Below, in pieces: positions 43,209 to 53,447 of a stretch of 64,000 nucleotides of DNA. Position numbers and translations under genes: made by a program. The stretch comes from Delta-02 sp964513565 (lineage in GTDB: Bacteria > Desulfobacterota > Syntrophorhabdia > Syntrophorhabdales > Syntrophorhabdaceae), in NCBI GenBank assembly GCA_964513565.1, contig CAZENE010000005.1, positions 42,738 through 106,737 of the forward strand, written 5' to 3'. How positions within the stretch are numbered: the stretch's first letter is position 1; each line of letters opens with the position of its first letter. The notes below the pieces were generated by a model, which ran no database searches, had not been told where the DNA came from, and saw only the letters and a list, made by a program, of their open reading frames with translations.

Positions 43209-44463
43209 CTTTCACCCTTTCGATCCTGGCACCGAGATTCTTCAGCTTCTCCTCTATGTGTTCGTAGCCCCTATCTATATGGTATATCCGGGACACCTCG
43301 GTCGTTCCGTACGCTGCAAGCCCCGCAATAATGAGGGACGCGCTCGCCCGAAGATCGGTTGCCATGACTTTGGCCCCGGATATCGATTCTACCCCGTGGA
43401 CTATTGCAGTATTTCCGACCACCCGTATATCGGCACCCATACGCCTGAGTTCCGCCGCATGCATCATCCTGTTCTCGAATATTGTCTCTGTTATTGCGCT
43501 TACGCCGCGCGAGGTGGTCATGGCGGCCATAAGCTGAGCCTGCATGTCCGTTGGAAAACCGGGATACGGTACGGTCTTTATGTCTACTGCCAAGGGGCGC
43601 TTCTTCGACATCGACGCTTTTATGGTTTTCCCTTCCGCCGATATCTCCATGCCCGTTTCTTTAAGCTTGTCAATGACTGCCTTGATGTGTTCCGGCACGC
43701 AATTCTCGAGCGTGATGTTCCCCCGCGTCATGCCGCAAGCGGCAAGAAAGGTGGACGCCTCGATCCGGTCCCCTATAACATCCCATGAACAGGGAGTAAG
43801 CTCCTTCACACCCGTGATCCGTATAACCGGAGTTCCTTCCCCATCGATACGAGCGCCCATTTTTTTGAGCATCCGTGCCAGATCGACAACCTCGGGTTCG
43901 CGCGCGGCGTTTTCAATGACCGTCTCACCTTTGGCGAAAACAGCCGCCATGAGCAGATTCTCGGTTCCGCCGACGGTCACGGTATCGAAAACAATGCGGG
44001 CCCCCTTAAGCCTTTTCGCTGTCACATCTACATAACCCTCACGAATCGCGACGTCACACCCGAGGGCCGCAAGTCCTTTTAAGTGGAGGTCGATCGGGCG
44101 CTCCCCGATCGCACACCCCCCGGGGTACGAAACGGTTGCCTTTTTCAATCCGCCGATGAGAGCCCCAAGCACAAGAACCGAGGCCCTCATCTTTTTTACG
44201 AGTTCATAGGGGGCAACATGATTGTCCACCCTTTTGGTGTCAACGCTGACAATATGCTCGTCCTGCCAGATGCATCGCGACCCGAGCAGATCAAGGAGCT
44301 TCATCATAGTCGTGACGTCCATAAGGCGCGGCACATTGCCTATGGTGTACGTGCCTTTTTCCAGCAAGGTGGCTGCAAGAACGGGGAGGACGGCATTTTT
44401 CGACCCGCTTATCCGGACTTTGCCCTTTAATCTCTCTCCGCCCTCAATGATAAATTTATCCAT
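43189..44463 (-). CDS. murA: UDP-N-acetylglucosamine 1-carboxyvinyltransferase
   Basis: MurA transfers enolpyruvate from PEP to UDP-GlcNAc, the first committed step of peptidoglycan synthesis. The protein of about 424 residues begins MDKFIIEGGERLKGKVRISG. The usual active-site loop Cys is seen in YPGGCAIGERPIDLHLKGL (Cys in PGGCAIG), so fosfomycin sensitivity would be expected. The ATG lies inside the prmC 3' end (overlap of eight bases). Confidence 0.97.
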   Translation of the reverse strand: MDKFIIEGGERLKGKVRISGSKNAVLPVLAATLLEKGTYTIGNVPRLMDVTTMMKLLDLLGSRCIWQDEHIVSVDTKRVDNHVAPYELVKKMRASVLVLGALIGGLKKATVSYPGGCAIGERPIDLHLKGLAALGCDVAIREGYVDVTAKRLKGARIVFDTVTVGGTENLLMAAVFAKGETVIENAAREPEVVDLARMLKKMGARIDGEGTPVIRITGVKELTPCSWDVIGDRIEASTFLAACGMTRGNITLENCVPEHIKAVIDKLKETGMEISAEGKTIKASMSKKRPLAVDIKTVPYPGFPTDMQAQLMAAMTTSRGVSAITETIFENRMMHAAELRRMGADIRVVGNTAIVHGVESISGAKVMATDLRASASLIIAGLAAYGTTEVSRIYHIDRGYEHIEEKLKNLGARIERVKDENMGA

Positions 44464-45274
44464 GGCCGGCCAGCACCCTTTCCTTGTCAGCGTAGTCATT
44501 TATGATCCGGACGCTCAAACCTGCATTTTCCATAATAGCTTTAAGCTGCCGCGCCTGCGGGGCGGAACCTATCTCGAAGAGGATATCGCCTCCGGGGACG
44601 AGACGCCCCGGCAAAGAACCTATAAGCCTACGATAAACATCGAGGCCGTCCTTGCCTCCATCAAGTGCCAGGCGGGGTTCGAAATCCCGTACATCCGTCA
44701 TCAGACCGCTGAATTCATTGTGCGCTATATAAGGAAGGTTTGCCAAGATCACATCAAAACATGCAGCGGGCCTGAATGCCTCAAAAAGATCGGAGCAAAT
44801 GAATTCCGTTAAATGGCCGACCTCGAGCGAACGGGCATTTCTTCGGGCAACCCTGATAGCTTCATACGATATATCGACGCAAATAACTTTATTCCCCGTC
44901 TTTTTCGCCATTATCGTGCCGATAGCTCCCGAACCGCACCCCATGTCAAGTATGGTGCAGCCCTTCCTTCCATTTACCCGGTGAATGGCCTCTTCTACAA
45001 GGATCTCGGTTTCCGGCCGTGGGATCAGTACATTTTCATCGACCATGAAGGTTTCGGAAAAAAACTCGCGCCTGCCCGTAATATATGCGAGGGGCTTGCC
45101 CGACCTGCGCTCGTTCAGGCATTTCTCGAGCACGGCGAGGTCGCTTTCATTTATTTCCGCATCGAGGTTCTGGTAGATATGCTCGGTTGTAAGATTGCAG
45201 GCATAACAAAGAGCGGCGACATGATCTATCCTGGATAGACCCGTCTGCCCCGTAATAACCTGCCTGATCTTCAC
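44456..45274 (-). CDS. prmC: Peptide chain release factor N5-glutamine methyltransferase
   Basis: PrmC methylates the Gln of the GGQ motif in release factors. I start at a GTG (VKIRQVITG, 45274) five bases after prfA with AAGGAT upstream, giving about 272 residues. It shows LAYITGRREFFSETFMVDEN, TILDMGCGSGAIGTIMAK (SAM site) and the catalytic NPPY motif as ILANLPYI, a conservative change (NLPY). It follows prfA, its substrate gene. Confidence 0.93.
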   Translation of the reverse strand: MKIRQVITGQTGLSRIDHVAALCYACNLTTEHIYQNLDAEINESDLAVLEKCLNERRSGKPLAYITGRREFFSETFMVDENVLIPRPETEILVEEAIHRVNGRKGCTILDMGCGSGAIGTIMAKKTGNKVICVDISYEAIRVARRNARSLEVGHLTEFICSDLFEAFRPAACFDVILANLPYIAHNEFSGLMTDVRDFEPRLALDGGKDGLDVYRRLIGSLPGRLVPGGDILFEIGSAPQARQLKAIMENAGLSVRIINDYADKERVLAGHG

Positions 45275-45278
45275 TGTA

Positions 45279-46343
45279 TTATCCTTTTTTGAGTGCTTCC
45301 GATCGGAAATGTGCGGCGACTGGACCGGTAATATCTTCAATGTTCCCATTAAGGATATCCTGCAGCTTATAAAGTGTGAGGCCGATCCGATGGTCGGTGA
45401 CGCGTCCCTGGGGAAAATTGTATGTCCTGATGCGTTCGCTGCGGTCACCGGTCCCAACCTGTTTGCGGCGCTCGTCGGAGATCTCCTGCTCCTTCTCCCT
45501 TTCGATCTTTTCTTTCAGCCGGGCCCGCAATACGCGCATCGCCTTGGCCTTGTTCTTGTGCTGTGATTTTTCATCCTGGCATGTCACAACCATACCGGTT
45601 GGTATATGCGTTATCCGGACCGCCGAATCGGTGGTATTGACGTGCTGCCCGCCGGGGCCGCTTGAACGGAAGAGGTCGATCCTGAACTCTTCGGGGTTTA
45701 TATTTATTTCGAGCTCTTCGGGTTCGGGCAGGACGGCGACGGTAATGGTCGAGGTATGGATGCGTCCCTGGGCTTCAGTTTCGGGCACCCGCTGCACCCG
45801 GTGTACACCGCTTTCGTAGCGCAGGATATTGAATGCATCCTTTCCTTCGATCACGGCGATCACTTCCTTGAACCCGCCGAGATCGGACGCGCTTGAGCTC
45901 ATTATCTCCGTCTTCCAGCGCATTTTTTCAGCGAATTTCATGTAAGAGGCAAAAAGATCGCGCGCAAAAAGGGCCGCCTCTTCTCCCCCTGTACCCGCCC
46001 TGATCTCGAGAAACATGCTTTTTGCCTGTTTTTCGGTCTTTTTCAGCAGGGTCTCGGCGAGATCGCTCTCTATCCTCACCATTTCTTTTTCACGATTGTC
46101 CAAGTCTTCGCGGGCGAGTTCCCTGATCTCCTCGTCCGGTTCATGCTTCAATAGCTCCGAGGTCTTCTCATGCTCCGCCTTGACGTTTTTCCATTCTCGG
46201 TACGCATCGACAACCTCTTTAAGGTCAGTACGTTCCTTGGCAAGCCTTTTGTACTCATCCATGTTGGAAAGGACTTCCGGCTTCATCAATTCGGCTTCGA
46301 TCTCCTCGAAGCGCTTTTCGAGCTCAATAAGTTTTCCAAACAT
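45279..46343 (-). CDS. prfA: Peptide chain release factor 1
   Basis: RF1 ends translation at UAA and UAG. The 354-residue protein has the GGQ motif in RSSGPGGQHVNTTDSAVRI and the domain 1/2 sequences typical of RF1 (EIRAGTGGEEAALFARDLF, GVHRVQRVPETEAQGR). It overlaps rpmE by one base and precedes prmC. Confidence 0.97.
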   Translation of the reverse strand: MFGKLIELEKRFEEIEAELMKPEVLSNMDEYKRLAKERTDLKEVVDAYREWKNVKAEHEKTSELLKHEPDEEIRELAREDLDNREKEMVRIESDLAETLLKKTEKQAKSMFLEIRAGTGGEEAALFARDLFASYMKFAEKMRWKTEIMSSSASDLGGFKEVIAVIEGKDAFNILRYESGVHRVQRVPETEAQGRIHTSTITVAVLPEPEELEININPEEFRIDLFRSSGPGGQHVNTTDSAVRITHIPTGMVVTCQDEKSQHKNKAKAMRVLRARLKEKIEREKEQEISDERRKQVGTGDRSERIRTYNFPQGRVTDHRIGLTLYKLQDILNGNIEDITGPVAAHFRSEALKKG

Positions 46344-46549
46344 TACTTCTGTTTCTTTCCGTATTTCCTTTCGAACTTCTCGACTTGACCTGCCGAATCA
46401 AGGCGTTTTTCCTTGCCCGTGAATATTGGATGGCATTTGGCGCATATTTCAACTGTGATCTTGTCCTTAACCGAAAGGGTTTCGAACGTGTAGCCGCAGG
46501 CACATTTGACCGTGGCCGTTTTCAGTTCGGGGTGAATTCCTTTTTTCAT
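46343..46549 (-). CDS. rpmE: 50S ribosomal protein L31 (zinc-binding form)
   Basis: This 68-residue protein has the CxC...CxxC zinc site (KCACGYTFETLS, EICAKCHPIFTG) that marks the C+ form of bL31 and ends in a basic tail (KFERKYGKKQK). It lies five bases after rho. Confidence 0.96.
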   Translation of the reverse strand: MKKGIHPELKTATVKCACGYTFETLSVKDKITVEICAKCHPIFTGKEKRLDSAGQVEKFERKYGKKQK

Positions 46550-46554
46550 TGTTC

Positions 46555-47808
46555 TTATCCTCCTTTGCTCATCGAATAGAGAAAGTCTTTATTAGAATCC
46601 GTATCGGCCAATTTTTCAAGGAGAAATTCCATGGCCTCCACCGTGTTCATTGGCTGCAACACCTTTCTGAGCAGCCAGATGCGCTGCAGGTCGGCACTCT
46701 GGAGAAGCAGTTCTTCTTTCCGGGTGCCGGATTTATTTATGTCTATGGCAGGGAAGATCCTCTTTTCCGCCAGCTTTCTGTCAAGATATATCTCGCAGTT
46801 ACCCGTTCCCTTGAATTCCTCGAAAATGACCTCGTCCATCCTCGAGCCCGTATCGATAAGGGCGGTCGCTATTATTGTCAGGCTCCCTCCTTCCTCGATA
46901 TTCTTGGCTGCTCCGAAGAAGCGCCGCGGTTTCTGCATTGCGGATGCGTCGATGCCGCCCGACAGGATCTTGCCGCTCGAAGGCACGACCGTGTTATATG
47001 CCCTTGCAAGCCGGGTGATCGAATCGAGCAGAATAACAACGTCCTTCTTATGCTCGACGAGGCGCTTTGCCTTCTCGATAACGATCTCCGCTACTTGGAC
47101 ATGGCGTGTTGCCGGCTCGTCAAATGTTGAGCTTATGACCTCTCCCTTGACCGACCGCATCATATCGGTCACTTCCTCGGGCCTTTCGTCGATCAGAAGG
47201 ACGATGAGGTATATCTCCTTGTGATTTTTTGTCAGGCTGTTGGCAATCGATTGAAGGAGCATCGTCTTGCCTGTCCGGGGCGGCGCCACAATGAGGCCCC
47301 TCTGGCCTTTCCCTATCGGCGTGAAGAGGTCCATGACCCTCGTTGACAGATTATCGTGCACTGTTTCGAGTTTTGCCCGGTCGTTAGGATATATGGGCGT
47401 CAGGTTGTCAAATATGATCTTGTCGCGGACAACGCTCGGATCATCGAAGTTTATCGATTCCACCTTGAGAAGGGCGAAATATTTTTCGTTGTCCTTAGGC
47501 GGCCTTATCTGCCCGGAAGTCGTGTCGCCTGTCCTTAACCCGAATTTCTTTATCTGTGATGGTGAAACATATATATCATCGGGCCCGGGGAGATAGTTCG
47601 AATCGGTCGACCTCAAGAAACCAAATCCTTCGGAAAGTATTTCAAGCACTCCTTCGCCATATACGTTCTCATTCTTGTCCACGTATGCCTGCAGGATAGA
47701 GAATATAAGCTCCTGTTTTCGCAATCCCGAGGCGTTCTCGATGTTGAGATCGCGGGCAATCTGTGTAAGTTCGCCGATTTTTTTACTTTTTAGGTCGTTG
47801 AGGTGCAT
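46555..47808 (-). CDS. rho: Transcription termination factor Rho
   Basis: Rho is a hexameric RNA-DNA helicase that ends transcription. The protein of about 417 residues has the N-terminal Rho domain (LKSKKIGELTQIARDLN), the cold-shock-like RNA site (GFGFLRSTDSNYLPGPDDIY), Walker A (PRTGKTMLLQSIA) and the Walker B/Q-loop region (VVILLDSITRLARAYN). I start at MHLNDLKSKK because GGGAGG lies about 11 bases upstream. It overlaps coaE by 19 bases. Confidence 0.97.
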   Translation of the reverse strand: MHLNDLKSKKIGELTQIARDLNIENASGLRKQELIFSILQAYVDKNENVYGEGVLEILSEGFGFLRSTDSNYLPGPDDIYVSPSQIKKFGLRTGDTTSGQIRPPKDNEKYFALLKVESINFDDPSVVRDKIIFDNLTPIYPNDRAKLETVHDNLSTRVMDLFTPIGKGQRGLIVAPPRTGKTMLLQSIANSLTKNHKEIYLIVLLIDERPEEVTDMMRSVKGEVISSTFDEPATRHVQVAEIVIEKAKRLVEHKKDVVILLDSITRLARAYNTVVPSSGKILSGGIDASAMQKPRRFFGAAKNIEEGGSLTIIATALIDTGSRMDEVIFEEFKGTGNCEIYLDRKLAEKRIFPAIDINKSGTRKEELLLQSADLQRIWLLRKVLQPMNTVEAMEFLLEKLADTDSNKDFLYSMSKGG

Positions 47809-48407
47809 TGAGTTCTTACCTCCCATTCGTTAATCCTTTCCATTAAGTTATCGATTTCCCGATCAAGATCATCCCTGGTTCCATTGTTAAGAAGCACATA
47901 ATCGGCCACTTTTTCCTTTTCCCCAAGCGGTATCTGGTGGGATATCCTTTTTTCTATATCATGGGCTTCCATGCCCCTTGTTTTAAGTCTCTTCCGAATG
48001 GCGTCCATGTCCGCCGTGACGACCACCGTCCGGTCGAGTTTCTTGTAAAGGCCGGTCTCAAAAAGCAAGGGCCCGTCGACAATGACGGTTTTCCGGCCCG
48101 ACCTCTCAAGTTCCCGGATCTCCTGCCACAAACGATCGAGAACTCTCGGATGCGTTATGGCCTCAAGTTTCCTGAGCCTGTCTTTATTCGTGAAGACCGT
48201 GTCCCGCAATTTTTCAACGACCACCGAACCGTTTTTGACGAAATCGCGACCGAATTCGCGCTCTATTTCCTCGTGGACCTCTTTAAGCGAGAGGACCTTT
48301 TTGGCCACGGCATCGAGGTCTATAACCGGAATTCCTTTTTTTCCAAGGGCCTGGGAGGCTGTCGATTTGCCGCTTCCAATGATACCGGTTATCCCGATCT
48401 TTATCAT
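47790..48407 (-). CDS. coaE: Dephospho-CoA kinase
   Basis: CoaE performs the last step of CoA synthesis. The 205-residue P-loop protein begins IKIGITGIIGSGKSTASQAL and has the VIDLDAVAKKVL segment and the lid region DMDAIRKRLKTRGM. It overlaps gyrB by four bases. Confidence 0.95.
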   Translation of the reverse strand: MIKIGITGIIGSGKSTASQALGKKGIPVIDLDAVAKKVLSLKEVHEEIEREFGRDFVKNGSVVVEKLRDTVFTNKDRLRKLEAITHPRVLDRLWQEIRELERSGRKTVIVDGPLLFETGLYKKLDRTVVVTADMDAIRKRLKTRGMEAHDIEKRISHQIPLGEKEKVADYVLLNNGTRDDLDREIDNLMERINEWEVRTQCTSTT

Positions 48408-50767
48408 ATATCGAGGTTCCGGACGCTCAGGGCGTTATCTTCGATAAAGCTCCGGCGCGTTTCAATATTATTTCCCATAAGAACGGTAAAGACCTGATCG
48501 GCCGCGACCGCGTCTTCGATGGTGACCCTGACAAGTTTTCGTTTTTCAGGGTTCATCGTCGTTTCCCAGAGCTGTTCCGCGTTCATTTCGCCGAGGCCTT
48601 TGTATCTCTGGATATTTACGCCTTCCTTGCCCTTATCTAGTACATACCGCAAAAAATTATCCGGGCTTAAGACAACGGGAGGCTTGTTGCCGTCGGTGAC
48701 CTTTACGCCTTCCTCATAAAAATTTCTTACATCGACATATGCCCTGTATGCTTCCTTGAAATCCCCTGCCGTGCACAATTCGTACTCTATGCGGATTGTC
48801 CTTCGCGCCTTGCCGTTCGGGATCTCCGCCTCGATATAAAAAAGGTTATGTTCCCGGTCCCGGGTAAGCATGCATCTGTATCCATGGGATGCCAAGTGTC
48901 TTATCAGGTCTTCCAGTTTTTGAGATTCCTGGAAATCTTCTCTTTTTACAATGTCGAAGCGCATCAATCCAAGGGATATTTCCCTTTCAATCCCGTCTAT
49001 GAGCGAATTGCGCAGGAAATTCTCAACTATCTTTATCTTTTCCACCCTTTCGGAAAATTCCGCACCTTCCTGGGTGGAGCCGTTGACGGCACACCGTGTT
49101 TTTTCCATTCCTCTTTGCAATATTGTGCGCTCGAACTCCTCTTCGTCCTTGGCATATGATTCCTTGCCTCCGGCTTTTATCTTGTAAAGCGGGGGCTGGG
49201 CTATGAAGAGATGTCCGTCAACGATGAGATCGGGCATCTGGCGGTAAAAAAATGTAAGAAGAAGCGTGCGTATATGCGAACCATCGACATCGGCATCTGT
49301 CATGATGATAACCTTATGATAGCGCAGTCGCCCCTTGCTTTCGGGACCTATGCCGATCGCAAGATACATGGAGCGTATCTCCTGATTAGTCAGGACCTTT
49401 TCCTGCCGGGACTTTTCGACATTCAGGATCTTTCCTCGCAGGGGAAGTATCGCCTGCGTTTTCCTGCTTCTTCCCTGCTTCGCCGAACCGCCCGCTGAAT
49501 CGCCCTCGACAATGTAAAGCTCGCACTGTACGGGATCACTTTCCTGGCAATCGGCGAGTTTTCCCGGAAGGACGCCGTTCTCTATCAGACTTTTGCTTTT
49601 TACCAGCTCTTTCGCTTTTTTTGCTGCTTCACGCGCCTTCCTGGCTTCGAGGGCCTTCCCTACGATAGCCCGGGCAACATGGGGGTTTAGTTCGAGATAT
49701 TCGGAGATCTTTTCGTTGAGGAGAGACTCGACGAGCCCTTTCACCTCGCTGTTGCCCAGTTTGGTCTTGGTCTGTCCCTCGAATTGGGGGCTTTGTATCT
49801 TTATATTGATGACGGCCACAAGGCCTTCCTTTATATCGTCGCCCGAAAGGTTTTCCTTTATCTTCCCCTGCATATTCGCCTGAATAAAACCGTTGACGCA
49901 TCGTGTAAGAGCGCCCCGAAAACCTGCTACATGCGTGCCGCCTTCCTTTGTATTCACATTGTTGACGAAGCTCTGGATATTCTCGTTATACCCGTCGTTA
50001 TACTGGAGCGCAACCTCCAGCACTTCCAGGGTCTGGTTCGAGTTAAATATAAATATCGGTTCGTCGAAAAGCACGGTCTTGTTTGCATTCAAGTACTTGA
50101 CGAAGGATTTTATACCCCCTTCGTGCTTAAAATCCTGTTTTCTACCCTTTCTTTCGTCGTTGAGAATGATATGAATACCGTTATTGAGGAATGATATCTC
50201 CCTCATGCGATGTGCCAAGGTATCGTAGCTATACTCTATCGTTTCGAAGATCGTTGCGTCCGCCATGAATTTTACTTTCGTGCCGGTGCTTTCCGTGTCG
50301 CCGATGACGGACAGGTCGCTCACTCTGTTTCCCTGTTCATAACGCTGATAATACACCTTCCCGTCGCGCTTGACCTCGATCTCGAGATATTCGGACAATG
50401 CGTTCACGACAGAAAGGCCGACGCCATGAAGACCCGCCGAATAACGGTACGTGTCCTTGTCAAATTTACCGCCGGCATGAAGTTTCGTCAGAACGACCTC
50501 AAGGGCTGACATATTCTCTGTGGCGTGCATTGCCACGGGAATGCCCCTGCCGTTGTCGTCCACAGTCACACTGTTGTCACGATGTACCGTTATAGAGATC
50601 CTGTTGCAATAGCCTTCAAGCGCCTCGTCCACACTGTTGTCGACGAGCTCATAGATAAGATGATGCAGACCTTCGACATTTGTATTCCCAATATACATTG
50701 ACGGAACTTTCCGCACCGCATCAAGCCCGCCGAGTATTTTTATACTTTCCGCTCCGTATTCACCCAT
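48404..50767 (-). CDS. gyrB: DNA gyrase subunit B
   Basis: This 787-residue ATPase subunit of gyrase has the GHKL motifs (YELVDNSVDEALEGYCNRI, SAGLHGVGLSVVNAL), the Toprim start IVEGDSAGGSAKQGR, IMTDADVDGSHIRTLLL and the C-terminal QRYKGLGEMNAEQLWETTM. It is of the longer type (about 800 residues) with extra sequence within the Toprim/tail region. It is followed by coaE and lies three bases after dnaN. Confidence 0.98.
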   Translation of the reverse strand: MGEYGAESIKILGGLDAVRKVPSMYIGNTNVEGLHHLIYELVDNSVDEALEGYCNRISITVHRDNSVTVDDNGRGIPVAMHATENMSALEVVLTKLHAGGKFDKDTYRYSAGLHGVGLSVVNALSEYLEIEVKRDGKVYYQRYEQGNRVSDLSVIGDTESTGTKVKFMADATIFETIEYSYDTLAHRMREISFLNNGIHIILNDERKGRKQDFKHEGGIKSFVKYLNANKTVLFDEPIFIFNSNQTLEVLEVALQYNDGYNENIQSFVNNVNTKEGGTHVAGFRGALTRCVNGFIQANMQGKIKENLSGDDIKEGLVAVINIKIQSPQFEGQTKTKLGNSEVKGLVESLLNEKISEYLELNPHVARAIVGKALEARKAREAAKKAKELVKSKSLIENGVLPGKLADCQESDPVQCELYIVEGDSAGGSAKQGRSRKTQAILPLRGKILNVEKSRQEKVLTNQEIRSMYLAIGIGPESKGRLRYHKVIIMTDADVDGSHIRTLLLTFFYRQMPDLIVDGHLFIAQPPLYKIKAGGKESYAKDEEEFERTILQRGMEKTRCAVNGSTQEGAEFSERVEKIKIVENFLRNSLIDGIEREISLGLMRFDIVKREDFQESQKLEDLIRHLASHGYRCMLTRDREHNLFYIEAEIPNGKARRTIRIEYELCTAGDFKEAYRAYVDVRNFYEEGVKVTDGNKPPVVLSPDNFLRYVLDKGKEGVNIQRYKGLGEMNAEQLWETTMNPEKRKLVRVTIEDAVAADQVFTVLMGNNIETRRSFIEDNALSVRNLDI

Positions 50768-50770
50768 CGT

Positions 50771-51856
50771 TTATATCCTTATTGGCATGACAATGTTCTT
50801 ATACCCTTCCACGTCCTTCGAATAGAACAAAACAGCCCCATATGCCTTCGGTGCCGCTATAATAATCTGGTCCGTCACAAGATGGGTTACGAGGTCGAGG
50901 AGGAACTTTACATTAAAATTCATCGTGGCCGGCTCGCCGTCATATTTTATTGCGATAACTTCCTTTGCCCGCCCGATATCAGATTCCGCCTCTATCGTCA
51001 TTGTATCACCGGCAAATGTCAGTTTGACCGGTTCTGATCTACCGATGATCGAAGACACCTTTTTAAGTCCCTTGAAGAACGATTCCCTTTCAACCTCGGC
51101 TATGTTGCTATTGCCTGCTGGTAGCACATTTTCATAGTCCGGAAAATTGCCTTCAATAATCCGCGAAATGATCTTCATTTTCGCTGTGCTGAACTGGACA
51201 TGCTTCTCATCCAGCACGATCCTGACATCTTCATTTTCTTCAATTACCCTTTCAACCTCGCTTACCGAACGCTTCGGTATAGTCATTCCCTGGAATGACC
51301 TCAGGCCTTCGATTTCCTTTTGATAGAGGGCCATCCGGAAACCGTCGGTTCCCACGACAGCGACCTTGCCGTCCTGCCCCCTCATGTACATACCCGTGAG
51401 TATATATCGCGTTTCATCAACGGAGACCGCAAACTCGACCTTGTCGATCATCTCGAGAAGTATGCTTCCCGGCACCACGAATTCTTCTTTACCGGATATC
51501 TCTTTGGTTTCCGGAAATTCTTCAGGGTCCTGAAGACTTAATGAAATTTCCGTCATTTTTTGCCTTATGGTCATAATATTGTCCTCGAAAATGAACTCTA
51601 TTTCCTCATTGTCGAGTTCTTTCAATATCTCAAGGAACTTGCGGCCATGTACGACAACTTTTTTCTCGTCGTCCGTCATAAAATCAATATAGGTTATCGC
51701 GCTGACTTCCAGGTCAGTCGAATATACGATCGTCCCTTCCTTTCCGAAATCGATCAGTATGTTTGAAAGGATTGGCATGAGAGACCTTTTTTCCGTTATT
51801 GAGACTATCTTCGAGATCGGCTGAAGGATCATGTTTTTATTTAGTATTATTTTCAT
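50771..51856 (-). CDS. dnaN: DNA polymerase III beta sliding clamp
   Basis: This clamp of 361 residues begins MKIILNKNMILQPISKI; GAGGAG lies eight bases before this ATG, so an earlier in-frame ATG overlapping that site is not used. The three clamp domains are visible (GRKFLEILKELDNEEIEF, GTDGFRMALYQKEIEGL and a C-terminal KNIVMPIRI). It lies between dnaA and gyrB. Confidence 0.97.
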   Translation of the reverse strand: MKIILNKNMILQPISKIVSITEKRSLMPILSNILIDFGKEGTIVYSTDLEVSAITYIDFMTDDEKKVVVHGRKFLEILKELDNEEIEFIFEDNIMTIRQKMTEISLSLQDPEEFPETKEISGKEEFVVPGSILLEMIDKVEFAVSVDETRYILTGMYMRGQDGKVAVVGTDGFRMALYQKEIEGLRSFQGMTIPKRSVSEVERVIEENEDVRIVLDEKHVQFSTAKMKIISRIIEGNFPDYENVLPAGNSNIAEVERESFFKGLKKVSSIIGRSEPVKLTFAGDTMTIEAESDIGRAKEVIAIKYDGEPATMNFNVKFLLDLVTHLVTDQIIIAAPKAYGAVLFYSKDVEGYKNIVMPIRI

Positions 51857-51973
51857 ATTTAAACTCCTCATAACAGATAAGTGCTGTTAAAATGTTGAAA
51901 ACCTTGCAACTAACTGATACTGTTGGATAATATAAAAGAGCGAACTGTTTAAAAAGATTGGAAAATTGTTGAA

Positions 51974-53293
51974 TCATGTTAATTTTAATTTTGCAATGAT
52001 CTTTTCCACAGTACTTTTCAACTCCTTTTTAACATTTAATTCACTTTCTATTTTCCGAATGGAGTGGAGCACGGTTGCATGATCCTTTCCACCAAATTTT
52101 TCACCGATACTGACAAGGGACGAATCGGTCATTTTTCGCGCAAGGTACATGGCGACCTGCCGCGGATGCATTATAGACCGTATGCGTTTGTTAGATCTAA
52201 TATCCGATACGGTTACGGAAAAATGCGAACACACCTCCTTGACGACCATATCGATCGTTATCTCCTTGTGCTTCTCCTTCATTACATGGCTCATGATGCG
52301 TTTCACAAGGTCGGTCGTTATTGGGGTGTTGTTAAGGGAGGCATATGCCCCCACGCGTATCAAGGTTCCCTCGAGGGACCGAATCGACTCCTCGGAGTTG
52401 GTGGCGATAAAAAATGCAACGTCGAGCGGCAGGTCAATTTTTTCCTGCTCGGCCTTTTTATTGAGAATGGCCACCTTCGTCTCGATGTCGGGCGACTGGA
52501 TATCGGCCACGAGCCCCCATTCAAATCTTGATTTGAGGCGTTCTTCGAAATTTTCAATGTCCCTCGGAAATTTATCACTCGTCACGACTATCTGCTTCAT
52601 ATTGTCATAAAGGGTGTTAAAAGTATGAAAAAATTCCGCCTGGGTCCGTTCCTTGCCTGCTATGAACTGGATGTCGTCGATCAGAATTATATCCATTTTG
52701 CGGAATCTGTTTCTGAAATCATCCATTTTTTCGAAGCGTATAGAATTTATCAGTTCATTTGTGAATGTCTCCGCGGTAATGTAACAGATGCGTTCCAGGT
52801 TTATCGTCCCGTGGTTTACCAGAAAATTGCCGACAGCATTCAAAAGATGCGTTTTACCGAGACCGACGCCGCCATATATGAATAACGGGTTATATGTCTT
52901 CCCCGGGTTCGTCGATACAGCAAGGCACGCGGCATTCGCAAACTGGTTGCTTGAACCGACAACGAAATTTTCGAAGGTGTACCGGGGATTGAACTGACTA
53001 TAGCCTGTACCCCTTTTTAGAATGATCTTTTTCTTTTCTTCAACAACTTTTTCATCTCTCTTGAGGACATATTCAACTTTTATATCCTCTTTAGTGACAT
53101 CTTTGAGCAGGGTTACAATTATCGATTCAAAATTCTCCGAGACCCAATCCCGGAAGAACGCATTGGGCACTCCCAAGCGGCACTTGCTATCCTGCAGATC
53201 AATAAAACTTAAGGGTTCTATCCAGGTCCTGAAACTATCCTCGCTTACGATCGAGGCAATCTTCGGCTTTATTTGTGATAGGATATCAGACAT
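51974..53293 (-). CDS. dnaA: Chromosomal replication initiator protein DnaA
   Basis: DnaA binds and melts oriC. The 439-residue protein has domain I (about 1-80), a short linker, the AAA+ domain (FIYGGVGLGKTHLLNAVGNF, Walker A at 141-150; DIILIDDIQFIAGKERTQ) and the C-terminal HTH with the DnaA signature in KFGGKDHATVLHSIRKIE. Two consensus-like promoters and several DnaA-box-like 9-mers lie upstream. No clear Shine-Dalgarno sequence precedes the ATG, suggesting weak or regulated translation. Confidence 0.98.
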   Translation of the reverse strand: MSDILSQIKPKIASIVSEDSFRTWIEPLSFIDLQDSKCRLGVPNAFFRDWVSENFESIIVTLLKDVTKEDIKVEYVLKRDEKVVEEKKKIILKRGTGYSQFNPRYTFENFVVGSSNQFANAACLAVSTNPGKTYNPLFIYGGVGLGKTHLLNAVGNFLVNHGTINLERICYITAETFTNELINSIRFEKMDDFRNRFRKMDIILIDDIQFIAGKERTQAEFFHTFNTLYDNMKQIVVTSDKFPRDIENFEERLKSRFEWGLVADIQSPDIETKVAILNKKAEQEKIDLPLDVAFFIATNSEESIRSLEGTLIRVGAYASLNNTPITTDLVKRIMSHVMKEKHKEITIDMVVKEVCSHFSVTVSDIRSNKRIRSIMHPRQVAMYLARKMTDSSLVSIGEKFGGKDHATVLHSIRKIESELNVKKELKSTVEKIIAKLKLT

Positions 53294-53363
53294 GGCATGG
53301 ATGTTTTCAACAACTTTTCAACATATGTGGAAAATTAGCAGTATCCCCAGAGGTTAGAATAAA

Positions 53364-53391
53364 CTTATAATATAAATGAGAAGCTTGTCAA
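53364..53391 (-). promoter_or_regulatory. Proximal dnaA promoter
   Basis: On the minus strand TTGACA (53386-53391), a 16-base spacer and TATAAG (53364-53369). Confidence 0.6.
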
Positions 53392-53418
53392 CAGTTTGTG
53401 CCGGGTAACTTATATACC

Positions 53419-53447
53419 ATTTTACAGGACAAAGTTTTTCAAGTCAA
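53419..53447 (-). promoter_or_regulatory. Distal dnaA promoter
   Basis: On the minus strand TTGACT (53442-53447), a 17-base spacer and TAAAAT (53419-53424). The sequence GTCAACAGTTT is repeated at the -35 regions of both dnaA promoters. Confidence 0.65.
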